Assembly: GCF_000829515.1 (NCBI RefSeq)
Contig: NZ_JXRR01000022.1
Coordinates: forward strand, 248,001 to 312,000
Length of the DNA: 64,000 bases
Direction: 5' to 3'
From: Jeotgalibacillus campisalis
GTDB lineage: Bacteria; Bacillota; Bacilli; Bacillales; Jeotgalibacillaceae
Part shown: in pieces, positions 35,389-44,407 of the stretch
How positions within the stretch are numbered: the first letter of the stretch is position 1
Layout of the letters: every line of letters starts with the position of its first letter
The notes under the pieces: generated by a model
What the model saw: only the letters and a program-made list of their open reading frames with translations
What the model was told of the DNA's origin: nothing
The model's database searches: none
Program-made: the position numbers and the translations under genes

Positions 35389-35924
35389 CCAAAATCCCCC
35401 CTTGATATTGGCTGTTCCAACGAAAAATGAATGCTATTTACCTTTCTCCCTTCTACATTAAAGCATATTGTACAAATATGATCGTTTAGTCTTACAGCTA
35501 TTTTATATTACTTCTATTCATTTGTCATAGTGTTTTTTACTACAAATATGCAAAAAGGGTATTTTTTCCTATTGAAATTTCATTATATGAAAGCACCCGG
35601 AATCTCTTTATCTCCCCCCTCCATTCAATGATGTCGGGTTTCTTTCGTGTTTATCATTGATCACGTCCTCCTTCATATAGAGAAAAATAGATTTTTAAAG
35701 ACTTCTTCTTTTTCTCTTGTGTTCTTCCATCCTATGAGGAAGATGCAGGGATATGACAAAATATATTTTTTTCCATTTACTTTGTCTAAAATATATACAA
35801 AAATCCTTATTTATCAAGGCTTCACCGCATGTTTTAACAGGTTTCTTGTAAATGTTTCTAGAAGTGACAACTTTCGCTTTTTTCATTACAATAAGAGTAG
35901 TTAGTAGATTGGGAGGTTCAATGT
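35389..35924. other. A+T-rich intergenic region
   Basis: About 535 bases upstream of the Yip1-like gene. It holds that gene's promoter at 35864-35892. Open frames in it lack ribosome binding sites and run in both directions, so I call no gene. Confidence 0.5.
35864..35892 (+). promoter_or_regulatory. Sigma-A promoter of the membrane-protein pair
   Basis: GTGACA (35864-35869), 17 bases, TACAAT (35887-35892). It lies 33 bases upstream of the start codon, so the leader is very short. Confidence 0.65.
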
Positions 35925-36590
35925 ATGCACTTTAGCTTGTTGAGAGGGTTCAAAAGGCCTTCTGTCTTCTTGGAAACTTGGAATGCGACGGATTCATTTA
36001 TACATACGAGACGATATTTTATTGGCTTTTACATAGTTAGCATTCTGCTTTTCGGTTTGTCAGCCTGGATTGGCATGGGTACGCAGAGCTGGTCCGGACA
36101 ATTTATGACCTCCCTCGGCTTAACGCACGAACTGGAGCGATTTTACTTTTTGCTTGGCCGTCTTGCACTTGGCATTCTTTATGTGACGATCCTGATTCTT
36201 GTTCCGGCTCTTCTTTACAAGCTCATTTCTAAGGGGAACCCTTTTCGAAAAATCCTCGTCCTCACGCTTTTTCCGCTGGCGATTTTGCTGCTTGAACAGG
36301 CAAGTTATGTGGGACTCATGCTGTGGCAGGGAATCAACTGGTATTCCTCTCCTTTTTCCTGGGGCGTAATTGGGCAGTTGTTTATTGAGCACCGCTGGAC
36401 GATTTATTTTCTCGGTTGTATTTCCCTGTTTAAAATCTGGGTGATTTACTGGCAGTTTTTAACGTTGCGAGCCATTTCCTCTTTAAAATGGTGGGCGGTC
36501 ATTTTGATTATTTTAACGCTTAATCTTATCTTCTGGGCAATCACCGCAACGTTTGCCACACTTAATTTCTATCATCTATTGTTTCGCTAA
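35925..36590 (+). CDS. Yip1-like multi-pass membrane protein
   Basis: A 221-residue protein with five to six hydrophobic segments, the first at about residues 31-50. Layout and length resemble YIP1-family bacterial membrane proteins. It starts after GGGAGG, and only 14 bases separate it from the membrane-fusion-protein gene that follows. The two are probably one unit in the cell envelope, but no transporter ATPase lies next to them. Confidence 0.75.
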   Translation: MHFSLLRGFKRPSVFLETWNATDSFIHTRRYFIGFYIVSILLFGLSAWIGMGTQSWSGQFMTSLGLTHELERFYFLLGRLALGILYVTILILVPALLYKLISKGNPFRKILVLTLFPLAILLLEQASYVGLMLWQGINWYSSPFSWGVIGQLFIEHRWTIYFLGCISLFKIWVIYWQFLTLRAISSLKWWAVILIILTLNLIFWAITATFATLNFYHLLFR

Positions 36591-36604
36591 AGGAGGCAGA
36601 CAAC

Positions 36605-37891
36605 ATGGATCACTCAAAAAAATGGATCACCGCAGGCATCTTGGGGTTGTTGTTTGTCGGGATCAACCTTTACTTCATTAAACAGGACCTGCTTTTGATC
36701 GACCGCACCTCCATCGTGCATGATCAAACGACCGCGCAAACGGAGGATCTGCAGGAAATCCTCGTGAAAGACGGCGTCATTCACACAGCAACTGAGCAGC
36801 ATGTGTACTTTTCAGAGCAGCTTGGCATGTTCACCCGCTTTTTAGTGGAAGAAGGACAGGTCATCACGTCCGGCACGCCGCTGTATGAATACGATGTCGT
36901 GGATTTAGAGGAGCAGCGTCTGCTGTTTGACTCAGAAGCTGAACAAATCCGCAGTGAAATCAATGCGGTTGAGTCCTACATTTCAGAGCTTGAAACGCTG
37001 GAGCGTCAATTAAGCGACGCCACGATCTCATCCTCTTCAGCAGACGCCAACCCAACGTCTTCTCTTGACGATCAGGAACTGCTTTTGAATATTGAACTGG
37101 AAGTAGGCATCGATATTTCAGACGCCACGATTGACCAGACCCGCTCCCTGCTGAATCAGCAAATCGGTGAGCAGGAAGCGTCAGTCGGACGATTGGAAGC
37201 GCAGGAAGCTAAGTTCAAAAGTTTGAGCGAAGGACTTGAAGAAAGCCCAACGGTTCAAGTGGAAAGTGATTTTAACGGAAAAATCGCCCATCTTTCTGAA
37301 GGCGTGGAAAACCCGCTTATTACGATCTACTCTGACAATCTCGCCTCTCAAATCCTTTTAACAGACGAAGAAGCGCTTACTGTTCTTGCTGGGATGAAAA
37401 CAAGTGTTACGTCACCTGTTGCGAAAAGCACAGTGAACGGTGCGGTCGTTGCCAACCCGCAGCTGCCTGAACAGGAACCAACGACGGAAGAAAAAAGCCT
37501 CTACTCGGTTGATGTAGATCTGCAGGAACCAGGCCCTGAATGGTTTATCGGCCAGCACGTTGTGAATGAAATTGTGACAGATGAAGCACTTGGCGCGACA
37601 ACGGTCCCTTCCATCAGTTTAGATGAAAAGCGCCTTTACACGTTGACGCCGACCGGTATGATTCAGCCTCGCATCGTTGACCTTGGACTTCGTGTGGAGG
37701 ATCGCCAGGAAGTTTACTCAAACATCGAACCAGCAGAGTGGCTCGTCATCGACCCGCTTCAGGTCGAGCGTTTCAATTCTGCCTATATCACACCCATGAC
37801 AGTTGACCGCCTGACCACCGATAACCTCGGTACACTCGGTAAGCGGTCGAGCTGGAAGCATGTTTTGCTTGGGGTATTACCGAAGTATTAG
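36605..37891 (+). CDS. HlyD/MFP-type membrane fusion protein
   Basis: A 428-residue protein with an N-terminal membrane anchor (residues 8-25). A lipoyl-like half (EGQVITSGTPLYEYD) comes next, then a long coiled coil (about 100-215), the second lipoyl half (ESDFNGKIAHLSEG) and a C-terminal beta-barrel region. This is the architecture of periplasmic adaptor proteins, which in Bacillota work with MacB-type or RND exporters. AAGGAGG precedes the ATG. Its partner here is the Yip1-like protein; no permease/ATPase is linked. Confidence 0.82.
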   Translation: MDHSKKWITAGILGLLFVGINLYFIKQDLLLIDRTSIVHDQTTAQTEDLQEILVKDGVIHTATEQHVYFSEQLGMFTRFLVEEGQVITSGTPLYEYDVVDLEEQRLLFDSEAEQIRSEINAVESYISELETLERQLSDATISSSSADANPTSSLDDQELLLNIELEVGIDISDATIDQTRSLLNQQIGEQEASVGRLEAQEAKFKSLSEGLEESPTVQVESDFNGKIAHLSEGVENPLITIYSDNLASQILLTDEEALTVLAGMKTSVTSPVAKSTVNGAVVANPQLPEQEPTTEEKSLYSVDVDLQEPGPEWFIGQHVVNEIVTDEALGATTVPSISLDEKRLYTLTPTGMIQPRIVDLGLRVEDRQEVYSNIEPAEWLVIDPLQVERFNSAYITPMTVDRLTTDNLGTLGKRSSWKHVLLGVLPKY

Positions 37892-37901
37892 AAGAAGTGA
37901 G

Positions 37902-37932
37902 AAAAGCCCGGTTCCAAGACCGGGCTTATTTA
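37902..37932 (+). terminator. Terminator after the membrane fusion protein gene
   Basis: AAGCCCGGT pairs with ACCGGGCTT around a short loop, followed by ATTTATAT. It ends the two-gene unit. Confidence 0.8.
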
Positions 37933-37984
37933 TATGGTGATGAGGGTGGCAGAGCGATTCATTTGAAATGGAGGTTGACCTCAT

Positions 37985-38434
37985 TTGAATTATACGAAGA
38001 ACAACGGGTATGCGTTTCTTGATTTTCTGGTTGTACATGAAGATGAAATGAACGACTATCCTCCCCTTGCCGGCTCCTTTGCTGTGTTAATCTGTTCAGG
38101 CAAATACCTGATCTGCTACAACATCTGGCGTGAACAATGGGAATTGCCAGCAGGACAAAGGGAGGAACATGAAACGCCTAAGCAATGTGCGATCAGAGAG
38201 CTTTATGAAGAAACAGGGCAAACAATAAACGATCTGGCGTTTAGAGGCTTACTTAAGGTGAAAAATATATCGAGCGGTTTAGTTAAGTTCAACCCTGTTT
38301 ACGCTGCACACATTGAAAAACTACAGCCTTTTCGGAAGAACGATGAAACGTCAGGTATAAAGCTTTGGGATTTATACGAGACGATTGGATGGATTGATGA
38401 AATTGATTGTAAACTATTGAACTATGTAAAATAG
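37985..38434 (+). CDS. NUDIX hydrolase
   Basis: A 149-residue NUDIX protein. The NUDIX box (GQREEHETPKQCAIRELYEETGQTI, about residues 58-82) keeps the REXXEEXG core that binds magnesium, so it should hydrolyse a nucleoside-diphosphate-linked compound. It starts at TTG after GGAGG. Substrate unknown. Single gene. Confidence 0.88.
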   Translation: MNYTKNNGYAFLDFLVVHEDEMNDYPPLAGSFAVLICSGKYLICYNIWREQWELPAGQREEHETPKQCAIRELYEETGQTINDLAFRGLLKVKNISSGLVKFNPVYAAHIEKLQPFRKNDETSGIKLWDLYETIGWIDEIDCKLLNYVK

Positions 38435-38485
38435 GATGCTTTAGACTTTAGAATATTGCTTTCAGACATCATAGTTATATAGAAC

Positions 38486-39220
38486 TTATTTTTTCACACA
38501 GGAAAATGCCAATACGACGGGAATTCGAAGCCTCCTTTGATATTCATTTTCGTCTGTGAAGTTTTCACGTGCAGGTTTGCCTTCTCGTAAGTCCGTTACT
38601 ACAAATCCGGAGCGGACAAGGGCGCTGAAATAGCTTTCGATTGTGTGATGATATTTCACGACGATTTGATCAATCCAGGGTTCTTTTCTTTCCCCTTCAA
38701 GAAAATAGTCATCGACTACCCAATTTTCACGTTTGTCTCCACTTTTTTTACTTGTAAAAGATGCGGTAGTGAGAGGGTGTTGCACGCTGAACACGAACCT
38801 TCCCCCTTCTTTTAGAGATCGATGAATGTTTTGAAAAAGCCCGTCTAACTCTTCTACATAATGGATGGCAAATCGTGACGTTACGATATCGTACTTTTCT
38901 AGTGGGTAATCATAGGTTTCCATTGTATGATGATGAACTTCTCCATTCATCCCCTTTAGATTCTCCCTTGCTGCTTTGACCATTTGTTCAGAGCCTTCTA
39001 TTCCCGTATAACCTGCTGCACCCCGCTCAATTAATTCACTGCCAAAGGAAGCATCGCCGCAGCCTAAATCTAGTATCGTTTTATGCTGAACGTCATTTAA
39101 CAGCTCATAGATGATTGGCGTTTCAATGGCATGATTCGGGCTATCCTTCCGCCCTCTTCTTTTCATATAGTTTGAGAAAAAAGCTTCCTGGTCATATGCA
39201 CTTGGTCCCTTGTACTCCAT
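38486..39220 (-). CDS. Class I SAM-dependent methyltransferase
   Basis: A 244-residue methyltransferase with the SAM-binding motif I LDLGCGDASFG (about residues 46-56), followed by an acidic motif (GIEGS) and a Methyltransf_11-type domain. The ATG at 39220 follows AAGGAGA. It is downstream of, and probably cotranscribed with, the DUF3147 and MarR genes. The substrate is unknown. Confidence 0.86.
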   Translation of the reverse strand: MEYKGPSAYDQEAFFSNYMKRRGRKDSPNHAIETPIIYELLNDVQHKTILDLGCGDASFGSELIERGAAGYTGIEGSEQMVKAARENLKGMNGEVHHHTMETYDYPLEKYDIVTSRFAIHYVEELDGLFQNIHRSLKEGGRFVFSVQHPLTTASFTSKKSGDKRENWVVDDYFLEGERKEPWIDQIVVKYHHTIESYFSALVRSGFVVTDLREGKPARENFTDENEYQRRLRIPVVLAFSCVKK

Positions 39221-39242
39221 GTCATTCTCCTTGTGAACGTAT

Positions 39243-39590
39243 TTATGCAGCACTTCTAATATAATCGATCACCGCATTTTGAACAGTTAAAAATAAGAGC
39301 CATCCACCTAGGCCTAACCCAATCGAAACAAATAGATGAACGGAATGCTGTAAAGCAAAATACACAATGAGCAGCAAAACCGCTGTTGCTGGGAACCCCC
39401 AAAGCACCCCTAAGGCAAACTTGCTCAGGACGGCTGCTTGCTCTCCTTGAACATAGAGCCAAATGATACTCAATAAACTGACGAGGGGAAGAGCTGCGAT
39501 CACCCCTCCGTATGATGGAAACCTTCTTGAAATCTCCGTCACTGCCCCAATGACAATCGCTGAAGCCACGATTTTCATGACAATGAACAT
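39243..39590 (-). CDS. DUF3147-family membrane protein
   Basis: A 115-residue protein with four hydrophobic segments and the sequence RRFPSYGGVIAALPLVSL, typical of DUF3147. Its start overlaps the MarR gene end by 16 bases with no clear ribosome binding site, so translation is probably coupled. Function unknown. Confidence 0.8.
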   Translation of the reverse strand: MFIVMKIVASAIVIGAVTEISRRFPSYGGVIAALPLVSLLSIIWLYVQGEQAAVLSKFALGVLWGFPATAVLLLIVYFALQHSVHLFVSIGLGLGGWLLFLTVQNAVIDYIRSAA

Positions 39591-39994
39591 GATTTTGCCC
39601 GCTCACTTAAAAGTTGGAATGCCTTTTCTACGAGTTCTTTCTCACTGTCTTCTAAACCATCAATGACGTGTTGCAGCTTCTCTTCATCGAGGCTTGTATT
39701 CCGATGTAACACGTCTCTCCCTAAATCGGTCAGACGAAGCACCACTTTTCTTTCATCAAGCGAATCTCTCTCTTTAGTTAGTAACTTCTTTTCAATAATG
39801 CGCTTCACATGCTCAGAGGCTGTATTCTGAGACACTTGAATATGAGAAGCAATGTCATTCACCCCGACTCCATCTATTTTATCAACAAGCTGCAGAATCC
39901 GGACCACCTGATGAGAAATTTTTTCCTTGTGCGGGTAGTGTAAATGAAAGTAAATATCTGTCCAGTATTGATTTAATTGATTTGTAGTCCCCAT
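39575..39994 (-). CDS. MarR-family transcriptional regulator
   Basis: A 139-residue winged-helix regulator. The recognition region VNDIASHIQVSQNTASEHVKRIIEKKLLTKE and the wing (DERKVVLRLTDLG) are of MarR type. It heads the MarR-DUF3147-methyltransferase unit and probably represses it. The upstream TATATCGTAAAGTAAGATATA (about 40028-40048) is a palindrome and a likely operator. Confidence 0.88.
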   Translation of the reverse strand: MGTTNQLNQYWTDIYFHLHYPHKEKISHQVVRILQLVDKIDGVGVNDIASHIQVSQNTASEHVKRIIEKKLLTKERDSLDERKVVLRLTDLGRDVLHRNTSLDEEKLQHVIDGLEDSEKELVEKAFQLLSERAKSCSLS

Positions 39995-40027
39995 CGTAAA
40001 AGCACTCCTTTATATCTTTTTAAGCGA

Positions 40028-40048
40028 TTATATCGTAAAGTAAGATAT
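40028..40048. promoter_or_regulatory. Probable MarR operator
   Basis: TATATCGTAAAGTAAGATATA is a nearly perfect inverted repeat (TATATC/GATATA) about 35 bases upstream of the MarR gene start, in the position expected for autorepression. Confidence 0.5.
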
Positions 40049-40071
40049 AAATAAAGAATACGATCGAAATT

Positions 40072-40305
40072 TTATAAGAAGTTTAGCAGGACATATAAAA
40101 TGATTATGGCAAGGACAATATAAACTACATACTTCCCAATATTCTTTTTTCTATCTTTTTCATAAATAAGAGCCTCTCCAAAGATAGCTGTAATCATTAA
40201 ATAAAATACAAAGTCATGTCTTATAAAAGCATAAACTAGTATCCCAATAGTCACTGTAATTCCGATAAGGGAACCATAATTTATAACTTTTGAAATCTTT
40301 TGAAT
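40072..40305 (-). CDS. Small membrane protein with a probable ATT start
   Basis: A 77-residue protein with two or three membrane segments (GSLIGITVTIGILVYAFI, and VVYIVLAIIILYVLLNFL at the C-terminus). The frame has no ATG, GTG or TTG near its ribosome binding site. An ATT at 40305 lies 8 bases after a perfect AAAAGGAGG, while the first GTG, 17 codons inside, has none. Initiation at ATT (as in infC) is therefore likely. It overlaps the upstream gene out of frame. Family not recognised. Confidence 0.6.
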   Translation of the reverse strand: MQKISKVINYGSLIGITVTIGILVYAFIRHDFVFYLMITAIFGEALIYEKDRKKNIGKYVVYIVLAIIILYVLLNFL

Positions 40306-40447
40306 GGTATATCCTCCTTTTACGCAAATCCATAATTTCTTTTACCGTAATCGCTCTTGTATGCTCAAGCATTGCCGCAAGCTCACCCATTTTTTCTGAA
40401 AACTCTCTGTTGTTTCGAATTCGATATTCTATCATCCTATTCCCCAT
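40214..40447 (-). CDS. Small soluble protein upstream of the membrane protein
   Basis: The frame begins MGNRMIEYRIRNNREFSEKM and its first 45 residues form a plausible helical, charged protein. The last 30 residues overlap the membrane-protein frame and look poor (a Trp/Tyr-rich tail). Start could be 40447 or 40435. Possibly the C-terminus is genuinely short in function. Not recognised. Confidence 0.5.
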   Translation of the reverse strand: MGNRMIEYRIRNNREFSEKMGELAAMLEHTRAITVKEIMDLRKRRIYHSKDFKSYKLWFPYRNYSDYWDTSLCFYKT

Positions 40448-40629
40448 TCCTTATTAGTAAGATTACCAATAAAAAAGGAGAAATATAGTCTGATATTAAA
40501 AGGAAATTATTGATATAATTGGATTAGGTATTCGTTTGGAGGAAGTAGGAAAATAGAAAATTGAGAAGGCCACATCGCTTATGATTTGGTCTTTTGGTTA
40601 GTTGTACACTTAATGGCGGAGGGATATTG

Positions 40630-41478
40630 ATGTGGGAGAAAAGGCAAATAGAGACGGCAAGAGGCGAGTTTGAGGTTTTCACAGCAGGCAGCGGAGAGCC
40701 GCTATGTGTGACGCATTTATACAGTGAGTTTGACGAACGAGGCTATTATTTCGCTGATCCATTTGTAGACTTTTTCACCGTTTATCTTGTCAATTTGAAG
40801 GAAGCGGGAAACTCTTCACGAGTGGTTCATGAAGAGGAGTTGAGCATGCGTGAAACGGCAATGGATTTAGAAGCGATTCGGATGTCGCTTGGCTTTGATA
40901 CGTGGAATTTTGCAGGTCATTCTACAGGCGGCATGCTGGGGTTGGTTTATGCAGTGGACCACCCTCATTCTTTAAAGCGTTTAATGGTGGGTGGAGCATC
41001 CTCTTCAAACGACTATATGAATTACAAGGACAGTATTTACAGTCAAAAGAATCCAAAAAATAAAAGGCTCAAAGACATCTTCTCGATTCTGAATTCACCT
41101 CATGCAGCAACAGATGAAAGAAGGCTGGCTGGGAGAGAATGGACGGAAATGTCTTTGCATGAGCCAAGCCGTTTTGAAGAGTACTTTTCCAAACCAAGCA
41201 GCGGGAAGGTCGTACCAAAACGGTTAGATTATTATTCCTATAAAGAGCTCCCCACGTATGATATTCGAGATGATATTACGCAAATCAAGACACCAACTCT
41301 CGTTTACTGCGGCACCTACGACGCTCAATGCCCCATCCATTTTTCAGAGGAAATCCGCAAGCTTGTTCTTGGGTCTGCATTCTACGAATTTGAAGCAAGC
41401 AATCACCTTCCTTATTTAGAGGAAAAGGATAAGTTTATTGAGATGATCAAAGATTTTATTGGTTTAGGATCAAGATAG
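40630..41478 (+). CDS. Alpha/beta hydrolase
   Basis: A 282-residue alpha/beta-hydrolase fold protein. The nucleophile elbow GHSTGG places the serine at residue 98. The acid is probably in YCGTYDAQCP, and the histidine lies in ASNHLPYLEE. The ATG at 40630 follows GGAGGG; an earlier in-frame TTG has no ribosome binding site. Substrate unknown; it may be an esterase, lactonase or proline-iminopeptidase-like enzyme. Confidence 0.87.
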   Translation: MWEKRQIETARGEFEVFTAGSGEPLCVTHLYSEFDERGYYFADPFVDFFTVYLVNLKEAGNSSRVVHEEELSMRETAMDLEAIRMSLGFDTWNFAGHSTGGMLGLVYAVDHPHSLKRLMVGGASSSNDYMNYKDSIYSQKNPKNKRLKDIFSILNSPHAATDERRLAGREWTEMSLHEPSRFEEYFSKPSSGKVVPKRLDYYSYKELPTYDIRDDITQIKTPTLVYCGTYDAQCPIHFSEEIRKLVLGSAFYEFEASNHLPYLEEKDKFIEMIKDFIGLGSR

Positions 41479-41537
41479 TTTACCAAAAAGGGAACAAATG
41501 TTCTATAATAAAAATAAGTATATACGGGGGTGTATGA

Positions 41538-42113
41538 ATGAAACCTATATTGACAAAAGAGACATGTGCAGAACAATTTCAAGACTATTATTGGTTAAAG
41601 GAAGAGTTACAGCTATTTTGCAGAGAACATGGACTGAGCGCTTCAGGTTCTAAGCAGGAGATTTCCGATCGAATTGAAACTTTTCTGCGGACAGGTGAGA
41701 TTAAGAAACCTGTGAGAAGGTCAAAAATACAAACGAAAAAGGAGTCTCAGCTGGAATTACATCTTGATACGGTGATTACGGAAAACCATCGCTGTAGTCA
41801 ACATGTCAGAGCCTTTTTTAAGTCCATAATCCCGAACTTTCATTTTTCTACCTACATCCAACACTATTTTAAAACGAATGCAGGTAAAATCTATCGTGAT
41901 GCAGTAGACGCCTGGTATGAGGAAGAAGAGCGAAAGAAAAATCCCCTGTTCAAGAAAAGCATCGCACCTCAGTTTGAATATAATCAATTCATTCGCGACT
42001 TTTTTGCCGATCTGAATAATAAAGGGAAGAGCCGTGAAGAAGCGATTCAAGAATGGAATGAAATAAAGAAGCTTCCTGGAAGCAATACATATATCTCTCA
42101 AAACAATAATTAA
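41538..42113 (+). CDS. SAP-domain/DUF6434 protein
   Basis: A 191-residue basic protein. Residues about 15-55 (LKEELQLFCREHGLSASGSKQEISDRIETFL) form a SAP-like helix-extension-helix DNA-binding motif. The C-terminal half resembles DUF6434 (FKSIIPNFHFSTYIQHYFKTNAGKIYRDAVDAWYEE). A nucleic-acid-binding role is likely but untested. GGGGG ribosome binding site. Confidence 0.78.
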   Translation: MKPILTKETCAEQFQDYYWLKEELQLFCREHGLSASGSKQEISDRIETFLRTGEIKKPVRRSKIQTKKESQLELHLDTVITENHRCSQHVRAFFKSIIPNFHFSTYIQHYFKTNAGKIYRDAVDAWYEEEERKKNPLFKKSIAPQFEYNQFIRDFFADLNNKGKSREEAIQEWNEIKKLPGSNTYISQNNN

Positions 42114-42316
42114 TTTTTTGGAATGATCATGTCAGTTTCCCCCGCGTCCACTACAGCAACCAAAATAGATAAGATTGAATGAATCCACTGTATACCAAAC
42201 GTACTGTGATAAATGTAATTCTTCCAGGCGTTGTGGACGAAAAAAGTTCCGGAAGAGCAGCAATACCCCTGAATTGCTGAATCTGAAAAGGGATAAAGTA
42301 CACTTAATTAAATGAT

Positions 42317-42652
42317 TTACCTAGTTGTTTCTTGAAAGTCAATTTTAACTACTTTTTCAGTTTCGGTATTGTACTCAATATTTACGAATACACCGAACTC
42401 ATTGCCACCCTCTTTTAGCCATAATTTAAATTTTTCAATTGTCGTATCATTTTTCGATTCTTTACCTACATGCAAGTAGTCAATAATTTCAGCATTAGGG
42501 TATTTTGATTGTGTTTCTTTCACAGCAAGACTTCCCCACTTCGCGTAAGTTGGAGCTTGATGTTGTGCCAAAGTTGTAGTTGATGCAGGTGTTAAAGCTG
42601 AAATCGCTATGGTACAAATTCCAATTGCAATAATGGTTTTTCGCATACTCAT
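42317..42652 (-). CDS. Secreted DUF3889 protein (YqzG-like)
   Basis: A 111-residue exported protein. A signal peptide (MSMRKTIIAIGICTIAISAL) with cleavage near TLAQ precedes a small domain of the DUF3889 family (YAKWGSLAVKETQSKYPNAEIIDY). The start at 42652 follows AAAAGGAGATG. Extracellular role unknown. Confidence 0.8.
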   Translation of the reverse strand: MSMRKTIIAIGICTIAISALTPASTTTLAQHQAPTYAKWGSLAVKETQSKYPNAEIIDYLHVGKESKNDTTIEKFKLWLKEGGNEFGVFVNIEYNTETEKVVKIDFQETTR

Positions 42653-42897
42653 TCCCATCTCCTTTTGATTAGGTTGAGCAACTTTCATAAAATCATACTC
42701 GATATCGTGTCATCAAACATCATCTGTTAGAAACCTCAAATCAGACCTTCGTATTAATAAAGCTAACATGCTGAATCGTTTTAAATCAGCGTTTTTATCT
42801 AGATGCTCTTTTTAAAGTAAAATAAATGTATTCAATTATTTCATGAGTTCTTTCTTCAAAGAAGTAAATACTACATTAAAAAATAGAGGAGGGACAG

Positions 42898-43404
42898 TTG
42901 TTGAAATTGATCCCAGTAGTATTTTTACTTTTCTTTGGCTTAGCGATTTCTTCTTATTTAACGACAAATGCAAATTCAGATGACCCAGAGAAGTCATTTC
43001 GCGATGCCCTAAAAAACGATGGTTTTGTAACGCTTGAAAAGGCTGTGGAACAATTTGAGAAAAAGGTAGAGGAAAATATTATTTTACCTGACATTCCGTT
43101 TGATGCGAATATAAAAGTAGGAAAAATAACAACTGAGGGATCATTAAATTTAAAATGGATTTCTACAAATGAAATTGATACTAGAACACTTTGGATGGAC
43201 GTTGTTCCAATAAAAAAAGAACTTAAATTAAATCCTGAAAAGTGGGAAATACTAGAATTACCTAATGGGGTTAAAGCTTACTACGATGATAATCATTACT
43301 ATGAATTAGTCCTGCAAAAGGGCAGCTTTCATTACTTTATTAACCACGATAAAGAAAATATAACTAAAGAAGATTTCATTAAAATGGTAAAACGATACCA
43401 ATAA
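42898..43404 (+). CDS. Secreted protein of unknown function
   Basis: A 168-residue protein with an N-terminal signal or anchor segment (IPVVFLLFFGLAISSYL) and a beta-rich C-terminal region (LPNGVKAYYDDNHYYELVLQ) that loosely resembles DUF4367. TTG start after GGAGGG. Function not recognised. Confidence 0.7.
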   Translation: MLKLIPVVFLLFFGLAISSYLTTNANSDDPEKSFRDALKNDGFVTLEKAVEQFEKKVEENIILPDIPFDANIKVGKITTEGSLNLKWISTNEIDTRTLWMDVVPIKKELKLNPEKWEILELPNGVKAYYDDNHYYELVLQKGSFHYFINHDKENITKEDFIKMVKRYQ

Positions 43405-43543
43405 CTTTAGTATTCAAATAGTATAAATCACAATCAATACATGAATGACTTCTCATAGCACATACGTTCACTGTATCAATAGATCCATAACTATTTAATG
43501 TCAGGTGAATTCTTTTCATTTGATAGATTCAACCATCAACCGT

Positions 43544-43577
43544 AAAAGAACCCCAGGATCTTGACCCTGAGGTTCTT
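43544..43577 (-). terminator. Terminator of the YhfK-like gene
   Basis: AAGAACC-CAGG pairs with CCTG-GGTTCTT with one bulge on each side. It lies 18 bases past the minus-strand stop codon. Confidence 0.8.
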
Positions 43578-43594
43578 ACCTAATTCATTCTATT

Positions 43595-44248
43595 TTAAAG
43601 CGATGTTACTGCTTCTTGAACTGGCTTCACTCCGCCTACTACCTGAAATTCTTTTCCGATTGTTGAGTCGTTTTCAAGGACGGAAACAATGACGCTTGCT
43701 ACGTCTTCTCTTGGAATTTCGCCCCGCTCCACTGTTTCTCCTGCCGTTACGGTTCCAGTTGCAGGGTCATTCGTAAGTGCACCCGGATGAACAATCGTGT
43801 AATCCAGGTCAGTGTCTCTCAACCAACCATCTGCATAATGCTTCGCTGCCACATATGGTGCAAATGATGAAGGAGCAGATTGAATTGCTTCACGAGTTGT
43901 GTCAAATGAGCTGATCATCACAAATCGCTTTACGCCTGCTTTTTTCGTGGCTTCAATGGTTTTCACTGCGCCATCAAGGTCAATCAGCATTGTCTTATCA
44001 GGACCCGTTTTAGGACCGGAACCAGCAGCAAAGACTACTGCATCCACACCTTCAGCTGCTTCTGAGATCGCATCTATATCATCCTTCTCAAGATCTTTCA
44101 GGACCGTTTCAGCGCCAAGATCTTCAAAATAAGAAGCCTGCTCCTGCTTTCGGATCATCGCTCTCGCTTCCAGCCCTTCCTTTTCCTGAATCATGGATAC
44201 GGCATGCTTCCCAACTTGTCCATTTGCTCCAACTACTAATATCTTCAT
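43595..44248 (-). CDS. NAD(P)H-binding oxidoreductase (YhfK-like)
   Basis: A 217-residue atypical SDR. The nucleotide-binding motif is VGANGQVGKH (residues 6-15), and the VMISSF and YVAAKHYADGWL segments match the YhfK/NmrA-like group. The start at 44248 follows an AAGG. Single-gene unit with its own terminator. Substrate unknown. Confidence 0.85.
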   Translation of the reverse strand: MKILVVGANGQVGKHAVSMIQEKEGLEARAMIRKQEQASYFEDLGAETVLKDLEKDDIDAISEAAEGVDAVVFAAGSGPKTGPDKTMLIDLDGAVKTIEATKKAGVKRFVMISSFDTTREAIQSAPSSFAPYVAAKHYADGWLRDTDLDYTIVHPGALTNDPATGTVTAGETVERGEIPREDVASVIVSVLENDSTIGKEFQVVGGVKPVQEAVTSL

Positions 44249-44364
44249 TTCCTTCACCCTTTCAACTTTTTCTATTTGTATAGGATAACGTTTTGGTTTG
44301 GGGTGTGTCTAAGGATCTGTTTGAGGAAGCGGCTTTGCTGAAAGCAGTAATGTTTGCTATATAA

Positions 44365-44398
44365 TAAAAAAGATCAGGGTGACTCCGCCTGACCTTTT
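44365..44398. terminator. Bidirectional terminator
   Basis: AAAAG-TCAGG pairs with CCTGA-CTTTT, flanked by A and T runs. It ends the gene at 44408-44614. Confidence 0.7.
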
Positions 44399-44407
44399 AG
44401 CTATATT

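Noticed and set aside
35647-35904. Open frames on both strands in the gap before the Yip1-like gene
   Set aside because: They overlap each other and the promoter of that gene, and have no ribosome binding sites.
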